DNA of 8,347 nt. Origin: Cryomorphaceae bacterium (lineage in GTDB: Bacteria; Bacteroidota; Bacteroidia; Flavobacteriales; BACL11). Location: assembly GCA_949511925.1 (NCBI GenBank), contig CATEYX010000192.1, forward strand, positions 1-8,347. Reading direction: 5' to 3'. The translations under genes were made by a program, and so were the position numbers. Shown piece by piece: positions 6,332-8,347 of this stretch. Under the pieces are notes generated by a model. The model ran no database searches. It was not told the origin of the DNA and saw nothing but the letters and a program-made list of their open reading frames with translations. Positions within the stretch are counted from its first letter, which is position 1. Every line of letters begins with the position of its first letter.

Positions 6332-7402
6332 ATGAAATCTATTTATTCAATATTTATTTACCTACTATTATTAAGCAGTTGTGCGAATATAGTTGCTCCA
6401 ACAGGAGGAGAAAAAGATACTGACTCACCTGAAATATTAAATAAAACAATATTCGAAAAGGAAGGAATTACAAGCATTGATTTCACATTTAACGAATATA
6501 TTCAGCTTAATAAATGGGAAGAATATTTTTACATTTCTCCTCCTATAGAAAAAAGAATTAAAAAGAAAATCAAAGGGAAAACATTAACTCTAACTTTTGA
6601 GGATACATTGGCTAAAAATACGACCTACAATATTGCGTTAAATAATTGCATAAAAGATAATAATGAAGGAAATATTCTAGATACACTAAATTATATTTTG
6701 TCAACTTCTGATAAAATTGATAGCCTTACTTTAAGCGGTAAATTGCAAGATGCTTATACTTTAAATGTAGTTGAAAATGCCTGGATTATGCTTTTTGAAG
6801 AAAACAGAGCTGATAGTATTATCTTTAAAGAAAAACCTAATTATATTGCTAAAACTAATAAAAATGGAGATTTCCATTTTCCCAATTTGAATAGTAAAAA
6901 TTATACGATTGTATCCTTAACAGATTTTGATTTCATCTATAATGAAGAAGAAAAAATTGCATTTTTAAGCGCTGTGGTTAATGCCGAAAGAGATAGTTTC
7001 ATTTCCTTATTATCCTTTGATCCTATTATTGTTATGGATAGCATAATAAAGGACAGCACAATAATTGAGGTTGATAGTACAGTAACTGACTCCTTAGTTA
7101 TTGAAGAAGTACAATATGGAAATCTTACTGTTATCAGTACAGAAAATAAGCAATGTATATTCCAATTGTTTCAGAATGAAAAAGTAATTAGTGAGTTTAC
7201 CTTTATAGAACAACCTTTTCTACTTACTAATATTACACCCGGGAAATTTCAAATAAAATATATTGCTGACAGCAACAAAGATGGAAAGTGGACAACAGGG
7301 AGTTGGGAAAAAAGAGCTCAAGCGGAACAAGTTATCAATTACCCCTCAGAAATAACAATTCGCTCTAATTGGGATCTGGAATTAGAGTGGGAGTTAAAGT
7401 AA
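6332..7402 (+). CDS. Ig-like (Big_5-type) domain lipoprotein
   Basis: The 356-residue product begins with a short lipoprotein signal peptide: a lone Lys2, a hydrophobic stretch (residues 4-14) and the lipobox LSSC with Cys17. The mature start, CANIVAPTGGEKDTDSPEIL, is the pattern common to Bacteroidetes lipoproteins with a Big_5 Ig-like domain. That domain covers roughly 30-115 (FNEYIQL, YFYISPP, LTLTFEDTLAKNTTYNI). A second beta-rich segment follows near 130-210, then an acidic Ser/Thr/Asp-rich linker around 230-255 with repeated DST motifs. A C-terminal domain carries ADSNKDGKWTTGSW. The protein is probably anchored on the outer or inner membrane facing the periplasm. Its role is unknown, perhaps envelope structure. 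It looks shorter than the roughly 500-residue relatives I recall, mainly in the middle. The ATG at 6332 is preferred to the upstream TTG because of the promoter. Its end overlaps the convergent amidase gene by 9 bp. Confidence 0.88.
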   Translation: MKSIYSIFIYLLLLSSCANIVAPTGGEKDTDSPEILNKTIFEKEGITSIDFTFNEYIQLNKWEEYFYISPPIEKRIKKKIKGKTLTLTFEDTLAKNTTYNIALNNCIKDNNEGNILDTLNYILSTSDKIDSLTLSGKLQDAYTLNVVENAWIMLFEENRADSIIFKEKPNYIAKTNKNGDFHFPNLNSKNYTIVSLTDFDFIYNEEEKIAFLSAVVNAERDSFISLLSFDPIIVMDSIIKDSTIIEVDSTVTDSLVIEEVQYGNLTVISTENKQCIFQLFQNEKVISEFTFIEQPFLLTNITPGKFQIKYIADSNKDGKWTTGSWEKRAQAEQVINYPSEITIRSNWDLELEWELK

Positions 7403-8170
7403 GCTAAAATTATCTCTGTCTTGCAAAAAATTCATTTGTCTTCTTTTGAGTTTCAAATCATCTAAGCTTATTTCAAATTGCAATACTTCTTCCTTATTTT
7501 CAGATGCAGAAAACAACTCATTACCAAAAGCGTCAAAAACTTTAGAATGACCGTTAAATGGAATTTCATTCCCGTCTTCTCCTACTCTATTTACCCCAAT
7601 AGTATAACATTGGTTTTCAATAGAACGCGCTTTTAAAAGTGTATCCCAAGCATCAATTCGTTTTATAGGCCAGTTTGCTAAGTAGATCAACATATCATAT
7701 TCTACATCATTTCGGCTAAAAACAGGGAAGCGCAAATCATAACAAATAAGCGGGCAAATTTTCCAACCTTCTAATTCTACAATTATTCTTTCCTTTCCTT
7801 TGCTTATATATCTTTCTTCTTTAATTAAAGAAAATAAATGATGCTTATCGTAAGTATAAATTGCTCCATTTTTTGAAATCCAAACCAAGCGATTAAAAAT
7901 ATTTTTTCCTTCCTTAATCATTAAAGTTCCAGCAATATCACAATCTTGATTTTTAGAAATCTCTTTCATCCAGCTAATCGTTTTACCATCCATACTCTCG
8001 GCTAAGTGATTAGATTTTGGACAAAAAGCCGTATTAAACATTTCAGGCATTAAAATAATATCTGTACCTTTAATATTTGAAATTAAATTTTCAAAATGCG
8101 AAAGATTTGCAGCCACATCTTCCCAAAAGAGATTAGATTGAATTAGAGAAACTGTGAGAGAATTTTTCAT
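7394..8170 (-). CDS. YafV-type omega-amidase (nitrilase superfamily)
   Basis: This 258-residue carbon-nitrogen hydrolase belongs to the YafV/Nit2-like omega-amidases. These deaminate 2-oxoglutaramate and 2-oxosuccinamate, the by-products of glutamine and asparagine transamination, to 2-oxoglutarate and oxaloacetate in the cytosol. The catalytic triad is visible as Glu43 (MPEMF), Lys109 (YDKHHLF) and Cys143 (CYDLRFP). Further family hallmarks are LANWP (164-168), ARSIENQCY (181-189) and GVNRVGEDG (192-200). An in-frame ATG at 8188 would add six residues, but it lies upstream of the TATTTTTG promoter element and against the terminator hairpin. I therefore place the start at 8170, where MKNSLTVSLIQ matches the usual N-terminus. 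The stop overlaps the lipoprotein stop. The substrate is inferred from family membership; other nitrilase-type amides are possible. Confidence 0.93.
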   Translation of the reverse strand: MKNSLTVSLIQSNLFWEDVAANLSHFENLISNIKGTDIILMPEMFNTAFCPKSNHLAESMDGKTISWMKEISKNQDCDIAGTLMIKEGKNIFNRLVWISKNGAIYTYDKHHLFSLIKEERYISKGKERIIVELEGWKICPLICYDLRFPVFSRNDVEYDMLIYLANWPIKRIDAWDTLLKARSIENQCYTIGVNRVGEDGNEIPFNGHSKVFDAFGNELFSASENKEEVLQFEISLDDLKLKRRQMNFLQDRDNFSLL

Positions 8171-8175
8171 CAAGC

Positions 8176-8183
8176 CAAAAATA
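8176..8183 (-). promoter_or_regulatory. -7 element of the omega-amidase gene, probably leaderless
   Basis: On the minus strand TATTTTTG (8183-8176) matches TAnnTTTG and ends 5 nt before the ATG at 8170, so the transcript should have little or no leader. The only nearby TTG is 12 bp upstream, too close for a standard -33 element. It lies inside the neighbouring terminator stem. Confidence 0.4.
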
Positions 8184-8190
8184 AGCATAA

Positions 8191-8217
8191 AAAAGCAAGT
8201 CCTAAGAACTTGCTTTT
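8191..8217 (-). terminator. Rho-independent terminator after sdhB-type gene
   Basis: A perfect 10-bp stem pairs AAAAGCAAGT (8191-8200) with ACTTGCTTTT (8208-8217) around a 7-nt loop. On the minus strand it is followed by further T residues, giving a run of six T. It lies 20 bp after the stop of the iron-sulfur subunit gene. Confidence 0.85.
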
Positions 8218-8237
8218 AATTTTTAGATAAATCTATT

Positions 8238-8347
8238 TTACTCTTCAGAAGAAATAGAAGCTGAAAGATATTCTCGATTCATTTTAGCTATGTATTCTAT
8301 AGAAATAGATTTTGGACATTCTATTTCACAAGCACCTGTATTTGTAC
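8238..8347 (-). CDS. sdhB: Succinate dehydrogenase/fumarate reductase iron-sulfur subunit, C-terminal end
   Basis: Only the last 35 codons are inside the window, read on the minus strand to TAA at 8238-8240. They include TNTGACEIECPKSIS, with two cysteines of the C-terminal iron-sulfur cluster region, and then IEYIAKMNREYLSAS, the usual end of Bacteroidetes SdhB/FrdB. The subunit carries electrons between the flavoprotein and the membrane-anchored quinone site in the TCA cycle and respiratory chain. Whether it acts as dehydrogenase or fumarate reductase cannot be told from this fragment. The rest, and presumably sdhA and sdhC, lie beyond the window. A hairpin terminator follows directly. Confidence 0.88.
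   Translation of the reverse strand, partial: TNTGACEIECPKSISIEYIAKMNREYLSASISSEE

Overview
The window looks like chromosomal core-genome DNA from a member of the Bacteroidetes, most likely a Flavobacteriales-like lineage. It is strongly AT-rich. There are almost no Shine-Dalgarno sequences. Several genes are preceded by the Bacteroidetes-type promoter -7 element TAnnTTTG. The gene families also fit this group: a B12-dependent ribonucleotide reductase, a DUF6427-type membrane protein, an Ig-like lipoprotein with a short signal peptide, and an SdhB tail of Bacteroidetes type. No insertion sequence, phage gene, CRISPR array, tRNA or rRNA is visible.

Layout. Positions 1-864 (+) hold the 3' two-thirds of purD. 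A 58-residue membrane protein (859-1035, -) converges on it with a 6-bp stop-to-stop overlap. A polytopic membrane protein of DUF6427 type (1087-2019, +) diverges from that small gene. It is followed by purQ (2051-2740, +). A 202-bp gap with a candidate promoter leads to nrdJ (2943-5534, +), which ends at a clear hairpin terminator. Next is a degenerate comF-type phosphoribosyltransferase pseudogene (5613-6306, +). Then comes an Ig-like lipoprotein gene (6332-7402, +), which converges with a 9-bp overlap on a YafV-type omega-amidase (7394-8170, -). A terminator hairpin and the last 35 codons of an sdhB-type iron-sulfur subunit (8238-8347, -) close the window.

How the genes fit together. purD and purQ are steps 2 and 4 of de novo IMP synthesis, and nrdJ makes deoxyribonucleotides, so the left half is a loose nucleotide-biosynthesis neighbourhood with two uncharacterised membrane proteins between the purine genes. 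The right half is housekeeping: an envelope lipoprotein, 2-oxoacid-amide salvage, and the succinate dehydrogenase/fumarate reductase end.

I found no convincing new biological system. The observations most worth a second look are the comF pseudogene with several independent lesions, the two promoters placed so close to a start codon that their transcripts should be leaderless, the tight overlapping convergent gene ends, and the small membrane-protein pair embedded between purine genes.
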